Positions 16,089 through 25,393 are shown, counted from the stretch's first letter. The stretch: 64,000 nt of DNA from Actinopolymorpha cephalotaxi (GCF_013408535.1 NZ_JACBZA010000001.1:5788850-5852849); one strand, 5' to 3'. The notes: a model not told the origin generated them from the sequence alone. Numbers and translations: made by a program.

Positions 16089-16759
16089 GCCGGGCTGCCG
16101 GCGTAACTGGTGCTTCCGGGAGCGAGTTTGCGGCGCCCCGTCGGTGACACCAGCAGAACCGGCTCCGGCCCCAACGCGGTGACGGCGTTCCCGGTCACGA
16201 TCGCGTTGGCGTGCGCGGTCAGCGCGAGGACCGGCCTGCGGTAGGTGGCGGTCCACACCGCCTCGCGCGGCAGGTCGCCGTCGGCGTGGTGCACGAACAC
16301 CGCGTGTCCGGCGGCCAGATCGGCCCCGGAGGTGTCCACCACTTTGTCGTCGTTGCGGTCCAGGTGCGCGACCGTGCTGATGTCGGCGCCGAGCAGCGCC
16401 GCACCCGCGCTGTGCCCGAAGACCAGCCCGCCGGCCGCGACGTACTCCCGCAACCGGTCCAGCAGGCCGAAGCGTTGCGCGAGTGCGAGCAGGCGGTAGG
16501 TGTTGCCGCCGCCGATGTAGATGCCGCGTACGCCGGCGAACGCCGGCGGGGTGTCACCGGTCCAGGTCGAGATGTCGCGTACGCCGAACGGCTCGTAGAC
16601 GTCACGCAGCCACTCCTCGGCACCGGCGAACCGTTCCGGCTCCGCCCCGACCGGCCAGAACGCCAGCGGGCCCGCGCCGATCGCGTGCGCGAACTGCTCG
16701 TCCAGCGGCTTGGAGGCTTCGGCTCCGCCACCCCCCGCGAGGAACACCCGCCCGGTCAC
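16085..16759 (-). CDS. peptidase E-like (S51) serine peptidase
   Basis: The 224-residue protein has the S51/class I glutamine-amidotransferase-like fold: MTGRVFLAGGGGAEA at the start, RGIYIGGGNTYRLLALA, and the nucleophile elbow VFGHSAGAALLG with Ser117, with a downstream HADGDLP/HANAIV histidine region. Peptidase E relatives cleave Asp-X dipeptides, but the group also includes cyanophycinase-like enzymes, so the substrate is open. It begins one base after the prs stop and overlaps the NUDIX gene by four bases, so prs, this gene and the NUDIX gene look like one operon. Confidence 0.8.
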   Translation of the reverse strand: MTGRVFLAGGGGAEASKPLDEQFAHAIGAGPLAFWPVGAEPERFAGAEEWLRDVYEPFGVRDISTWTGDTPPAFAGVRGIYIGGGNTYRLLALAQRFGLLDRLREYVAAGGLVFGHSAGAALLGADISTVAHLDRNDDKVVDTSGADLAAGHAVFVHHADGDLPREAVWTATYRRPVLALTAHANAIVTGNAVTALGPEPVLLVSPTGRRKLAPGSTSYAGSPA

Positions 16760-17716
16760 CTACACCTCCAGTGCGCGACTGTCGAAGAGACTACTCACCG
16801 ACTCGCCGAGGTGGATCCGGCGGATGGCCTCGGCGAACAACGGCGCGATCGAGCGTACGGCCAGGTGAGGGAGGTTGTTGTCCGGCGCGAGCGGGACGGT
16901 GTTGGTGGTGACGATCTCGTCGACGTCGTCCTGCACCGCGAGCCGTTGCACGGCCTTGCCGGTGAACAGCCCGTGCGTACAGGCGAGCGCGATGCGGCCC
17001 ACGTGCTGCTCGCGCAGCCGGTCGAGGAGTTCGACGATGGACCCGGCGGTGGCGATCTCGTCGTCCAGCACGATGACGTTCTTGCCCTGGACGTCGCCGA
17101 CGATCGCGTCGATCACCACGCGCTCGTCGCTGAGCCGCTGCTTGCTGCCCGCGGCGACCGGAAGGTTGAGCAGCCGCGCGAACTGCGTGGCGGACTTGGC
17201 GTTGCCGAGGTCGGGCGACACCACGACGGTGTTGCTCAGGTCGCGCCCGGCGAAGTGCGTGGCGAGCTCGTTGATGGCGTTGAGGTGGTCGACCGGGATG
17301 TTGAAGAAGCCGTGCACCTGCGGCGCGTGCAGCGCCATCGTCAGCACCCGGCTGGCGCCCGCGGTGGCCAGCAGGTCGGCCACCAGCCGGCCGCCGATGG
17401 AGATGCGGGGCTGGTCCTTCTTGTCCGAACGCGCGTAGGCGTAGTGCGGGATCACCGCGGTGATCTGCGCGGCGGACGCGCCACGCGCCGCGTCCAGCAT
17501 GAGCAGCAGCTCCATGAGGTTCTCCTGCACCGGAGGAACCAGAGGCTGCACGAGGTAGATGTCGCGTTGCCGGCAGTTGGCCCGCAACTGGACCTGCAGG
17601 CAGTCGTTGCTGAACCGCTGGATGTGGGCCTCGGACAGCTCGACGCCGAGTTCGGCGCAGATCTCCTCGGCAAGTCTGGGGTGCGCGCTTCCGCTGAAGA
17701 CGCCGATCTGAGGCAT
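16760..17716 (-). CDS. prs: ribose-phosphate pyrophosphokinase (PRPP synthetase)
   Basis: PRPP synthetase transfers pyrophosphate from ATP to ribose 5-phosphate, supplying purine, pyrimidine, NAD and His/Trp synthesis. The 318-residue product starts IGVFSGSAHPRLAEEI and has FSNDCLQVQLRANCRQRDIY, the ATP-site stretch PHYAYARSDKKDQPR, TMALHAPQVHGFFNIPVDHL (the metal/ATP histidine helix) and the PRPP loop VIVLDDEIATAGSI. The segment VVVSPDLGNAKSAT replaces the usual SPDxGGxxRA, so this may be a divergent paralogue rather than the main housekeeping copy. ATG 17716 is used because only it precedes the conserved first strand; no clear ribosome site is seen. Confidence 0.92.
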   Translation of the reverse strand: MPQIGVFSGSAHPRLAEEICAELGVELSEAHIQRFSNDCLQVQLRANCRQRDIYLVQPLVPPVQENLMELLLMLDAARGASAAQITAVIPHYAYARSDKKDQPRISIGGRLVADLLATAGASRVLTMALHAPQVHGFFNIPVDHLNAINELATHFAGRDLSNTVVVSPDLGNAKSATQFARLLNLPVAAGSKQRLSDERVVIDAIVGDVQGKNVIVLDDEIATAGSIVELLDRLREQHVGRIALACTHGLFTGKAVQRLAVQDDVDEIVTTNTVPLAPDNNLPHLAVRSIAPLFAEAIRRIHLGESVSSLFDSRALEV

Positions 17717-17806
17717 GGTGGGTGAGCCAATCGTGACCGGTGGGCAGGGCGGGCGGTGACGACGGACCTCAGGGTAACCCGCTCCCCTTGGCACTGGTCC
17801 ACGCGC

Positions 17807-17824
17807 CGGGTCGTACGCGACCCG
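17807..17824. promoter_or_regulatory. inverted repeat upstream of prs
   Basis: CGGGTCG-TACG-CGACCCG is a perfect 7-base inverted repeat 90 bases upstream of the prs start and 127 bases upstream of the divergent ridA-like start. It lies where an operator would be expected for this divergent promoter region; the binding protein is unknown. Confidence 0.3.
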
Positions 17825-17951
17825 CTACGCACCGCGCGGGCGGCGGCCGGAAACCTCGGTGACGCGTGTCGGTGGTAGCACCTAGGGTCGCGCTGCACCA
17901 GATCACGCCGGATCACACCGGCCCACCGTTCTCCTCGCAGGAGGAATCCTC

Positions 17952-18365
17952 GTGCCCATCCAGGACCGCCTCACCGGCGCCGCCGGACTCGCCCCCGGCA
18001 ACGGCTACGCCCACGCGGTGACCGCGTCGGGACCGTTGGCGTTCGTCTCCGGCCAGGTGGGCGCCGACGCCGAGGGCCGGGCCGCGGGCGAGCCCGGCGA
18101 CCTCGAGGCGCAGACCCGCCAGGCGATGCGCAACCTCGAGCTCGTGCTGGGCGAGCTGGGCGCCGGATGGAGCGACGTCGTACGTTTCACCTGGTACGTC
18201 GTGGACGTCGAGCGGATCCAGGTGATCCGGGACGTGCGCGACGAGTTCGTCCGGCCCGCGCTCGGCGACCTTGCCAACCCGGCGAGCACTCTGGTCCAGG
18301 TGGCCGGGCTGTTCCGGCCGGAGTTCCTGATGGAGGTCGAGGCCGTGGTGGCGCTGCCCGGCTGA
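17952..18365 (+). CDS. RidA/YjgF-family protein
   Basis: The 137-residue product has the Rid fold: an N-terminal GLAPGNGYAHAVTASGPLAFVSGQVG, the trimer-interface helix DLEAQTRQAMRNLELVLGELGAG, the strand VVRFTWYVVDVERIQVIRD and a C-terminal PASTLVQVAGLFRPEFLMEV where the family places the catalytic Arg and Glu. RidA hydrolyses reactive enamine/imine intermediates; this Rid subgroup may differ in specificity since residues at the usual R105 site read FRPEFLME. GTG 17952 is preceded by AGGAGGA at 17938-17944, which fixes the start. Confidence 0.87.
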   Translation: MPIQDRLTGAAGLAPGNGYAHAVTASGPLAFVSGQVGADAEGRAAGEPGDLEAQTRQAMRNLELVLGELGAGWSDVVRFTWYVVDVERIQVIRDVRDEFVRPALGDLANPASTLVQVAGLFRPEFLMEVEAVVALPG

Positions 18366-18427
18366 CCTGCCGACGCCCTGGCGCTTCTTACCGACCCGGT
18401 TCCTGCGAAGCATCGGAGTGATGAGTT

Positions 18428-18871
18428 GTGTCCGTAGCCGAAACCACCACCACCCGCGACGTGATCCAGGAGCTGCTGCGCCGCATCGGCGAGGGTGATC
18501 CCGAACGCATCGCCGAGCTGTACACCGAGCGGATCGACTGGTCGGTGGGCTGGCCGGAGGCCGAGCACGGCAGGGCCACCCCGTGGATCCGTCATCGTTC
18601 CACCCGGGCCGATGCCGCCGCCCACTTCCGTGAGCTCGCCGAGCACCACGTGCCCGAGCAGGCCGGTACCGAGATCGAGCGCATCCTCGTCGACGGCGAC
18701 GACGCGGTGGTTCTCGGCGAGATCCGCCAGACCGCCGGCTCCACCGGGCGGGCCTACCGCGCCCGGTTCGCCCTGCACCTCACGGTCGAGGACGGCCTCG
18801 TCACCCGGCACCACGTCTACGAGGACAGCCTCGCCGTCGCCCAGGCATTCGACTCCGAGCCGGCCAAGTAG
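18428..18871 (+). CDS. SnoaL-like / NTF2-fold protein
   Basis: The 147-residue product begins TTTRDVIQELLRRIGEGDPERIAELYTE and continues IDWSVGWPEAE, AAHFRELAEHHVPEQ and the late strands RFALHLTVEDGLVTRHHVYEDSLAVAQAF, the pattern of SnoaL-like/nuclear transport factor 2 proteins. Members act as small isomerases, cyclases or ligand-binding subunits; no catalytic assignment can be made. It lies 62 bases after the RidA gene on the same strand and is followed by a 22-base palindrome. Confidence 0.72.
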   Translation: MSVAETTTTRDVIQELLRRIGEGDPERIAELYTERIDWSVGWPEAEHGRATPWIRHRSTRADAAAHFRELAEHHVPEQAGTEIERILVDGDDAVVLGEIRQTAGSTGRAYRARFALHLTVEDGLVTRHHVYEDSLAVAQAFDSEPAK

Positions 18872-18887
18872 GGACGGCCGCGGCCGA

Positions 18888-18909
18888 GGATTCTTCCGCG
18901 GAAGAATCC
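18888..18909. terminator. 22-base perfect palindrome after SnoaL-like gene
   Basis: GGATTCTTCC-GC-GGAAGAATCC is a perfect palindrome 16 bases beyond the SnoaL-like stop. As RNA it could fold with a small loop and act as a terminator; its complete symmetry would also suit a dimeric DNA-binding protein. It is followed by a G-run rather than a U-run. Confidence 0.45.
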
Positions 18910-19022
18910 CGGGGGGCCAAGCCCGCTTCCGCGACGAACTCACCTCGACAGCGGAGTGACCCACGTCACGCCGCATGTCCTGCCTGCGCGTTTCGCTCGC
19001 CTCGGCGCACTGTGGCCGAACT

Positions 19023-19064
19023 GAAGTTACTGACAGGTAGCCAGCGAAGTTACCGGCAGGTAGC
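19023..19064. promoter_or_regulatory. paired 19-base direct repeats upstream of acyl-CoA dehydrogenase
   Basis: GAAGTTACTGACAGGTAGC (19023-19041) and GAAGTTACCGGCAGGTAGC (19046-19064) differ at two positions and are spaced 23 bases start to start. Each contains the symmetric half-sites TAC(T/C)-nnnn-GGTA. They lie 109-150 bases upstream of the acyl-CoA dehydrogenase start. The arrangement suits a TetR-type fatty-acid regulator binding as two dimers; the regulator gene is not adjacent. Confidence 0.5.
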
Positions 19065-19172
19065 ATCGGCCGTAACGGCCTCGGGCGATCCCGTCCGCGA
19101 CCGCCCCGCCGAACCCCGCCGACCTCGCCTGCGTGCGTAGCACCCGGCCCCCCGCCCGAAGGAGCTCGTCCG

Positions 19173-21065
19173 ATGAGCCACTACAGGAGCAACCTCCGCG
19201 ACCTCGAGTTCACGCTCTTCGACGTGCTCGGCCGCGGCGAGGCGCTCGGCTCCGGCCCGTACGCCGAGATCGACGTCGACACCGCGCACAGCATCCTCGG
19301 CGAGGTCGACCGGCTGGCCCGCGAGGAGGTGGCCGCCTCGTTCGTCGACGGTGACCGCAACCCGCCGGTCTACGACCGCGACGCCCGCACCGTGCGGGTG
19401 GGCGAGTCGCTCAAGGACAGCTTCCGCGCCTGGATGGACGCGGAGTGGTGGCGGCTGGAGATTCCCCCGGAGATCGGCGGCCAGCCCTGCCCGCCGTCCC
19501 TGCGCTGGGCGGTGTCGGAACTCGTCCTCGGCGCCAACCCCGCGCTGTTCATGTACTGCAGTGGCCCCCGCTTCGCCGGCGTCATCTCCCGCAACGGCAC
19601 CCCGGCCCAGCAGCGGCTCGCGCAGCTGATGATCGAACGCCGATGGGCCGCCACCATGGTGCTCACCGAGCCGGACGCGGGTTCCGACGTCGGCGCCGGC
19701 CGCACCCGCGCGACCCAGCAGCCCGACGGGACCTGGCACCTGGAGGGCGTGAAGCGCTTCATCACCAGCGGCGAACATGACCTGACCGAGAACATCGTCC
19801 ACTTCGTGCTCGCCCGCCCGGTGGGCGTCGAGGGCGCCGGCGGCCCGGGCACCAAGGGCCTGTCGCTGTTCCTCGTACCCAAGTTCCACGTCGACCTGGA
19901 GACCGGCGAGCTCGGCGGGCGCAACGGCGTACACGCCACCAACGTCGAGCACAAGATGGGCCTGAAGGTGTCCACCACCTGCGAGCTCACCTTCGGCGAG
20001 GGCGAGCCGGCGGTCGGCTATCTCCTCGGCGACGTGCACGACGGCATCCGGCAGATGTTCCTGGTGATCGAGTACGCCCGGATGCTGGTCGGCACCAAGG
20101 CGATCGCCACCCTGTCGACGGGCTACCTGAACGCGCTGGAGTACGCCAAGGAGCGCGTCCAGGGCGCCGACCTCACCCGGATGACGGACAAGACCGCGCC
20201 CCGGGTGACCATCACCCACCACCCCGACGTACGCCGCTCGCTGCTCACCCAGAAGGCGTACGCCGAGGGGATGCGCGCGCTGCTGCTCTACACCGCCTCC
20301 GTGCAGGACGTCGTCGAGGCGGGCGAGTTCGCCGAGCGGCGCGGTGACGAGGAGCGGGCCGCGGCCGGGCTGAACGACCTGTTGCTGCCAGTGGTCAAGG
20401 GCTACGGCTCCGAACGCGCGTGGACGCTGCTCGGCTCGGAGTCGCTGCAGACGTTCGGCGGGTCGGGCTTCCTGCAGGACTACCCGGTCGAGCAGTACGT
20501 CCGCGATGCCAAGATCGACACGTTGTACGAGGGCACGACCGCGATCCAGGGCCAGGACCTGTTCTTCCGCAAGATCGTCCGCGACCAGGGCCAGGCGTGG
20601 GGCCGGCTCGCCGGGGAGATCCAGGCGTTCGTGAAGTCCGGCGCGGGCAACGGCGCACTCGACACCGAACGCGGCCTGCTCGGCAAGGCACTCGAGGACG
20701 TGCAGGGCATCCTCACCACGATGGTGGGCCACCTGCACGCCTCCCAGCCGCAGGCGCCCGGCGGCGACCCGGCCAACCTCTACAAGATCGGCCAGAACAC
20801 CACCCGGCTGCTGCTGTCCGTCGGTGACCTGGTGTGCGCCTGGCTGCTGCTGCGCAAGGCCGAGGTCGCCCTCACCCGGTTGAACGGCGAACACGCCGGC
20901 AAGCACGGCGGCGAGCTGCGTCCGGAGGACCGGGCGTTCTACGAGGGCAAGGTCGCGGCCGCACGATGGTTCTGCGCGCAGGTGCTGCCAAAACTCACCG
21001 CCGAGCGGGCGATCGCCGAGTCCACAGACAACGATCTGATGGAGCTGTCCGAATCAGCCTTCTAG
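19173..21065 (+). CDS. long acyl-CoA dehydrogenase with C-terminal extension
   Basis: The 630-residue flavoenzyme oxidises an acyl-CoA to the enoyl-CoA at the first step of beta-oxidation. It contains the N-terminal helical domain, the FAD/substrate strand region [43 protein letters not shown], and the catalytic-base motif [15 protein letters not shown] with the Glu in YEGTT, followed by an extra 100-residue helical domain as in the long FadE5-like group. AAGGAG at 19159-19164 precedes the ATG. The paired direct repeats upstream suggest regulation with other fatty-acid genes, and a strong hairpin follows the stop. Confidence 0.93.
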   Translation: MSHYRSNLRDLEFTLFDVLGRGEALGSGPYAEIDVDTAHSILGEVDRLAREEVAASFVDGDRNPPVYDRDARTVRVGESLKDSFRAWMDAEWWRLEIPPEIGGQPCPPSLRWAVSELVLGANPALFMYCSGPRFAGVISRNGTPAQQRLAQLMIERRWAATMVLTEPDAGSDVGAGRTRATQQPDGTWHLEGVKRFITSGEHDLTENIVHFVLARPVGVEGAGGPGTKGLSLFLVPKFHVDLETGELGGRNGVHATNVEHKMGLKVSTTCELTFGEGEPAVGYLLGDVHDGIRQMFLVIEYARMLVGTKAIATLSTGYLNALEYAKERVQGADLTRMTDKTAPRVTITHHPDVRRSLLTQKAYAEGMRALLLYTASVQDVVEAGEFAERRGDEERAAAGLNDLLLPVVKGYGSERAWTLLGSESLQTFGGSGFLQDYPVEQYVRDAKIDTLYEGTTAIQGQDLFFRKIVRDQGQAWGRLAGEIQAFVKSGAGNGALDTERGLLGKALEDVQGILTTMVGHLHASQPQAPGGDPANLYKIGQNTTRLLLSVGDLVCAWLLLRKAEVALTRLNGEHAGKHGGELRPEDRAFYEGKVAAARWFCAQVLPKLTAERAIAESTDNDLMELSESAF

Positions 21066-21129
21066 ACCAGGCCTGATCGCCCTACTCTGGCCTGACCGGC
21101 GCGCACCGCGAGGTGCCCGCCGCAGATAC

Positions 21130-21176
21130 CTCGGGCCGGGCTGACGGCTACCCCCCAACCGTCGGCCCGGCCCGAG
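21130..21176. terminator. 18-base-pair bidirectional terminator
   Basis: CTCGGGCCGGGCTGACGG (21130-21147) pairs with CCGTCGGCCCGGCCCGAG (21159-21176) over 18 positions with one G-U pair and an 11-base C-rich loop. It lies between the converging acyl-CoA dehydrogenase (stop 21065) and LLM oxidoreductase (stop 21209). Confidence 0.85.
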
Positions 21177-21208
21177 TTCGCGTTCCCCCGCTGACGTTCC
21201 GGCCCCCC

Positions 21209-22174
21209 TCAGAAGCTGAAGCGGGCCAACGTTTCTCCGGCGAGGCGGACGTTCTCTACCTCGTGCGCGTCCATCATGTTGAACAGCAACCCGTCCAGCC
21301 CGGCGTCAACGTGCGCTTGCACCTGCTCCAGCACCTGGTCGGGACTACCGGCGACGAGCATCGCCCGCACCTGCTCCTCACCGAAGCCGGTGGCGGCGCG
21401 AATCGCCTCGACTCTCTTGTCCGCCTCCTGCGAGGTCGGCGCGATCACCATCGTGCACAGCTTGGTCTTGGTGATCTCCGCCGGATCGCGGCCGACGTCG
21501 GCGCAGTGCCGGGCCAGCACGTCGAGCTTGTGCCGGACGGTGGCCAGGTCCCCGAAGATGTTCGACGCGTCGCCGTACTCCGCGACCAGGCGCAGCGTGC
21601 GCTTCTCCCCACCGCCGCCGATCATCACCGGCGGCCCGCCCGGCGTCACCGGCCGGGGAACGTTGAACGCCTCGTGGATCTGGTAGTGCTTCCCGGAGAA
21701 GCTCGGCGCGTACTCGGTGAACATCGCCCGGCAGATCCGCAGCGCCTCCTCCAGCCGGTCCATCCGCTCACCGGTGGGCGGGAAGTCGAATCCGTAGTCG
21801 TGGTGCTCGCTCTCGTTCCACGCAGCGCCGACACCGAGGATCGCCCGGCCGGAGGAGATGACGTCCAGCGTGGTGACGGTCTTGGCGAGCAGGGCGGGGT
21901 TGCGGTAGGTCACGCCGGTGACCATGGTGCCGAGCCTCACCCGGGAGGTCCGCGCGGCGAGTGCCGACAGCAGGCTGTACGCCTCGAACATCGGCTCGTC
22001 CTCGGCGCCGAGTCCGGGCAGTTGGTAGAAGTGGTCCATCACCCACACCGAGTCGAAGCCGCCGGACTCCTCCGCGGTGGTGGCGATGTCGGCGACCCGT
22101 TCGAACAACTCCGAGTCGGGCACGCCGGGGTAGGTGAAACGTGGGATCTGCAAACCGAAACGCGTGACAGTCAC
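21209..22174 (-). CDS. LLM-class F420-dependent oxidoreductase
   Basis: The 321-residue product has the luciferase-like TIM barrel: FGLQIPRFTYPGVPDSELFE, GFDSVWVMDHFYQLPG, VRLGTMVTGVTYRNPALLAK, ISSGRAILGVGAAWNESEHH, then PPVMIGGGGEKRTLRLVAEY and GDASNIFGDLATVRHK. This is the TIGR03560-like F420-dependent group of actinobacteria. Substrate unknown. GTG 22174 is preferred because AAGGAG lies nine bases upstream; a longer frame to 22216 lacks support. It converges on the acyl-CoA dehydrogenase and is divergent from the NUDIX gene. Confidence 0.87.
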   Translation of the reverse strand: MTVTRFGLQIPRFTYPGVPDSELFERVADIATTAEESGGFDSVWVMDHFYQLPGLGAEDEPMFEAYSLLSALAARTSRVRLGTMVTGVTYRNPALLAKTVTTLDVISSGRAILGVGAAWNESEHHDYGFDFPPTGERMDRLEEALRICRAMFTEYAPSFSGKHYQIHEAFNVPRPVTPGGPPVMIGGGGEKRTLRLVAEYGDASNIFGDLATVRHKLDVLARHCADVGRDPAEITKTKLCTMVIAPTSQEADKRVEAIRAATGFGEEQVRAMLVAGSPDQVLEQVQAHVDAGLDGLLFNMMDAHEVENVRLAGETLARFSF

Positions 22175-22340
22175 TGGCTGGGCTCCTTCGCTGTGGCTTC
22201 GTCGCCTGTGACGCATGCCCTCTCGTCACCCTATGCGCCGATCCGGCACCGCTCCCACCTCGAGGACGCGCGCCGAACGCCGTACACACGTGACCATGAC
22301 CGGCTTGCGGCCAGGGCGGCGGCGCCGCGATCATCTGCGG

Positions 22341-22859
22341 ATGAACGAGACGCCTGCCGCCGCGAGGGTGAGACGTGCCGTCCGGGCGGTCATCCTGGCC
22401 GATGACGACCGGGTCCTGCTGTGCCGCTTCAGCTTCCCGCATCCAGCAGTACCGACGGGCGCGACGGTCGTGTGGGCGGCCCCCGGCGGCGGCATCGAGC
22501 CCGGCGAACTGCCGCTGGAGGCACTGCGCCGGGAGTTGCACGAGGAGACGGGGCTTGTCGTCGACGCCGACCCGCCCCACGTCTGGCACCAGGAGGTCGA
22601 CGCTCCCGGCACCGCGGACGGCTACGACGGGCTGGTCAACGACTACTTCCTCGTCCGCACCTCGCACTTCGATCCCCGCGGCGCGCTGTCCGACGACGAC
22701 CTCGCCGCCGAGCTCATCAGCGGGATGCGGTGGTGGCGGCACGAAGAAATCGCCGAATACACCGGAACCGACCTGTTCTCACCCCGGGACCTCGCCACGC
22801 CGCTGGCGGCGCTGATCGTCGGCGACATCCCGAGTGCGCCGGTGATGCTCGGCCTGTGA
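22341..22859 (+). CDS. NUDIX hydrolase
   Basis: From ATG 22341 the 172-residue protein has AVRAVILADDDRVLLCRFSF, then the Nudix box beginning GGGIEPGELPLEALRRELHE with ETGLVV, all key residues (G, E, R-E, E-E-x-G) intact, and a downstream acidic MRWWRHEEIAEY helix. NUDIX enzymes cleave nucleoside diphosphate derivatives; W-H-Q-E and the C-terminal RDLATPL region do not settle the substrate. The start is uncertain as the ribosome site is weak and an in-frame ATG exists at 22215. It ends 13 bases from the end of the GH43 gene on the other strand. Confidence 0.82.
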   Translation: MNETPAAARVRRAVRAVILADDDRVLLCRFSFPHPAVPTGATVVWAAPGGGIEPGELPLEALRRELHEETGLVVDADPPHVWHQEVDAPGTADGYDGLVNDYFLVRTSHFDPRGALSDDDLAAELISGMRWWRHEEIAEYTGTDLFSPRDLATPLAALIVGDIPSAPVMLGL

Positions 22860-22872
22860 CCTCCCGCGCACC

Positions 22873-25287
22873 TCAGTGGGACACCCGGAAGTAGTCGAAC
22901 ACCGAGGTGGCCGGTCCGTACTTCTGGGTCGTCTCCGGTGTCGACGCCTGCGAGGCCAGGCCGACCCGCGGGTCGGCGTCCGCCGGCAGCGTCCACGTCA
23001 GTCCCCACGTCCAGTGGGTGCCGTCGGTGCTGGACGCCGCGCGGTAGCGGTGTTCGCCGGTACGCGGGTCGCGGGTGTGCACCAGCCGCAGCCACGTCGT
23101 GTCGGCCGGCGCCCCGATCAGCCCGCCGCCCCAGGACCGGCGGCCCTGGAAGACGGTCTCCTTGCCGAACTCCACGATCCGGGTCGGGCCGACGGCCACC
23201 ACGTCCAGCCGCAGGAACTCGTCGTCCCCGGCGTACACGATCAGGCCGCCCTGCTGGAAGTTGCGCTGGACGTCCTCGCCCAGGTCGATGGTCAGCTTCG
23301 TCTGCACGGTGTAGTCGCCGTCAGGCATGGCCGACCGCAGCAACAGGCCGGGCTTGCCGTCGCCGACCAGGTCACCGGTCTGCGTCGGCCAGCGCAGCGC
23401 GTCGCCGCTCACCTGCGCCTTCGGGTCCGGCCGCAGCCAGGTCCAGCCGTCGCCGAGCGAGCCGTCGAACTCGTCGGAGTACGCCGGGTCGACCCGTCCC
23501 GGCTCCGGCGCCGGCACCGCGCGGGTCACCGGCGTGTAGAGGGGGTTCGCGGCGAAGTTGTCCGCCTCGCCGGTGGCACCTGCGCCATCCGAGCTCTCGG
23601 CCACCAGCCCGGCGCGACCGGGCCGGTCCAGGCCGTGCGGGAGGTCCAGTCGTACGGTCGCCCACGGGTCCTCGAGCCGGGCGTCGGTGACGTCGGCGGT
23701 CGCGGTGGTCCCTCGGACCTGCAGGGCGAGAACGTGCCACGCGGAGGTGTCGAACCCGGCCGGCAGGGACACCGCCGTACGCCGCACCTGGCCGCCGAGC
23801 CTCGCCTCGATCCGTACCTGCCGGGTGCCCGCGTCCAGCACCGCACGTACCCCGGACCCGCCGGGTGTGGCCCGCGCGACCACGCCGACCGCGCCCTTCG
23901 CGCCGTCGCCCGGCACCCGCACGTCGGCCTCGACACGTACGTCGGCACGGGAGATCGTCCGCCGGGTCAGCGCGGTGGTGCCGCCGGACAGCCGCGCGAA
24001 CCGGCCGGAGTCGGAGGCCTGGTCGGGACCGGAGACGTTCATCGTGCCGCCGGCCACGGTGAACGCCGAGCCGGTCGCCGCCGGGTCCTCGAACCGGTCG
24101 TCCACCTCACCGCGCACCACCGGCGCGGGCTGCGGAGTGTCGGACGCGCCCAGCCCGGCGCGGACGATCGGCCAGCCGTCGATCCAGTCCATCCGGTCCA
24201 GGTTCATCGGCCGCATGGTGAAACCGGGCGAGACGTCCAGCCACGGGTCCTTCCGGTCGATCGCGTGGTAGGCCATGTACGTCTGCCCGCTCACGTCCAG
24301 CGCGGCGGAGTGGTGACCGGTGCCGATCCACTTGTTGCCGTTCGGCGCGATGACCGGAGTGCCGCCGGCCCGGCTGGCCAGCAGCGGCTTGCCCAGCTTG
24401 TCCACGAACGGGCCGAGCGGGCTGCGGGAGCGGCCGGCGAACACCGAGTAGCCGGTGGTGGGGCCGGCGCAACAGTTCGCCGAGGAGCCGAACAGGTAGT
24501 ACCACCCGTCGCGTTCGAGCACGTTCGGTCCCTCGTAGCGCGACGCCGCGACGTGCACCGGCTCGCCCACCGTGCGCAGCCCGTCCGCGGCCAGCTTCAC
24601 CACCCAGATGCCGGTGCCGAAGCCGCCGTAGTAGAGGTAGTGCGTGCCTGTGCTGTCGGTGAACATCGCCGGGTCGATCACCGTGTCGTACCCGCCGCCC
24701 ACGGGCTTGGCCGGGACCACCGGCTGGTCCGACGGCGTCCACGGCCCGGCCGGGGTGGGCGCGGTGGCCACGCCGATCGCGGGGTCGAACCCCTGCGTGC
24801 TGGTGGTGGTGTCGGGGACGGTGAAGTAGAGCAGGTACTCCCCGTTGAGGTAGCGGATGTCGGGCGCCCAGAAGCCGGTGGTCGCCGTGGCCCAGGTCGG
24901 CCGCCGGCCCTCGGGGAACACGTCGCCCACCTTGCGCCAGTGCACCAGGTCCGGCGAAGTGGCGATCTTGTACGACGACCCCGTCCTGCCGGTCTCGTCG
25001 TACGGGCCGCCGGTGGCGTATGCGTACCACTGGCCGTCCTTGCCGCGCATCACCGCCGGATCGGGGAAGTCGATCGAGTAGCCGCGGGTCACCTCGTTGG
25101 TGTAGGTCGCCCGCTGCGCGTTCGCCGAGTGGCTCGCGTCCGCAGGTGCCGGAGCGGCGGCAAGGGCCACCGCCGCGAGCGCGCCACCGAGCACACCGGC
25201 CAGGGCGGCGCGTGGAGCGCGGCGGGCCCGAGCTGGACGGGCGGGCCGGACCTGCCGGACCTGCCGGAATTGCCGGAACGACTTCAT
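22873..25287 (-). CDS. secreted glycoside hydrolase family 43 enzyme
   Basis: The 804-residue protein starts at ATG 25287 (GAGGGAG nine bases upstream) with a very basic N-region of RQF/RQV/RPAR repeats, a hydrophobic core and an ALA-like cleavage region near residue 50, so it is exported. The GH43 five-blade propeller follows: catalytic base Asp76 in SIDFPDPAVM, the pKa-modulating Asp in VIDPAMFTD and the general acid Glu in SRYEGPNVL. The type is arabinanase/arabinofuranosidase-like. Residues from about 430 form two jelly-roll or concanavalin-like domains (one with DEFDGSLGDGWTWLRPDP, DUF1349-like), probably carbohydrate binding. The divergent region contains a LacI-type site. Confidence 0.88.
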   Translation of the reverse strand: MKSFRQFRQVRQVRPARPARARRAPRAALAGVLGGALAAVALAAAPAPADASHSANAQRATYTNEVTRGYSIDFPDPAVMRGKDGQWYAYATGGPYDETGRTGSSYKIATSPDLVHWRKVGDVFPEGRRPTWATATTGFWAPDIRYLNGEYLLYFTVPDTTTSTQGFDPAIGVATAPTPAGPWTPSDQPVVPAKPVGGGYDTVIDPAMFTDSTGTHYLYYGGFGTGIWVVKLAADGLRTVGEPVHVAASRYEGPNVLERDGWYYLFGSSANCCAGPTTGYSVFAGRSRSPLGPFVDKLGKPLLASRAGGTPVIAPNGNKWIGTGHHSAALDVSGQTYMAYHAIDRKDPWLDVSPGFTMRPMNLDRMDWIDGWPIVRAGLGASDTPQPAPVVRGEVDDRFEDPAATGSAFTVAGGTMNVSGPDQASDSGRFARLSGGTTALTRRTISRADVRVEADVRVPGDGAKGAVGVVARATPGGSGVRAVLDAGTRQVRIEARLGGQVRRTAVSLPAGFDTSAWHVLALQVRGTTATADVTDARLEDPWATVRLDLPHGLDRPGRAGLVAESSDGAGATGEADNFAANPLYTPVTRAVPAPEPGRVDPAYSDEFDGSLGDGWTWLRPDPKAQVSGDALRWPTQTGDLVGDGKPGLLLRSAMPDGDYTVQTKLTIDLGEDVQRNFQQGGLIVYAGDDEFLRLDVVAVGPTRIVEFGKETVFQGRRSWGGGLIGAPADTTWLRLVHTRDPRTGEHRYRAASSTDGTHWTWGLTWTLPADADPRVGLASQASTPETTQKYGPATSVFDYFRVSH

Positions 25288-25393
25288 CGATCGGGCTCCC
25301 TCGGTTTCCGCGCGATTCGCAACCACCACGGCTACGTACGCCACATCGGGGTACGACATGCCCGATGTGTCCGTTCCGACGTGTCTAGGCGCG

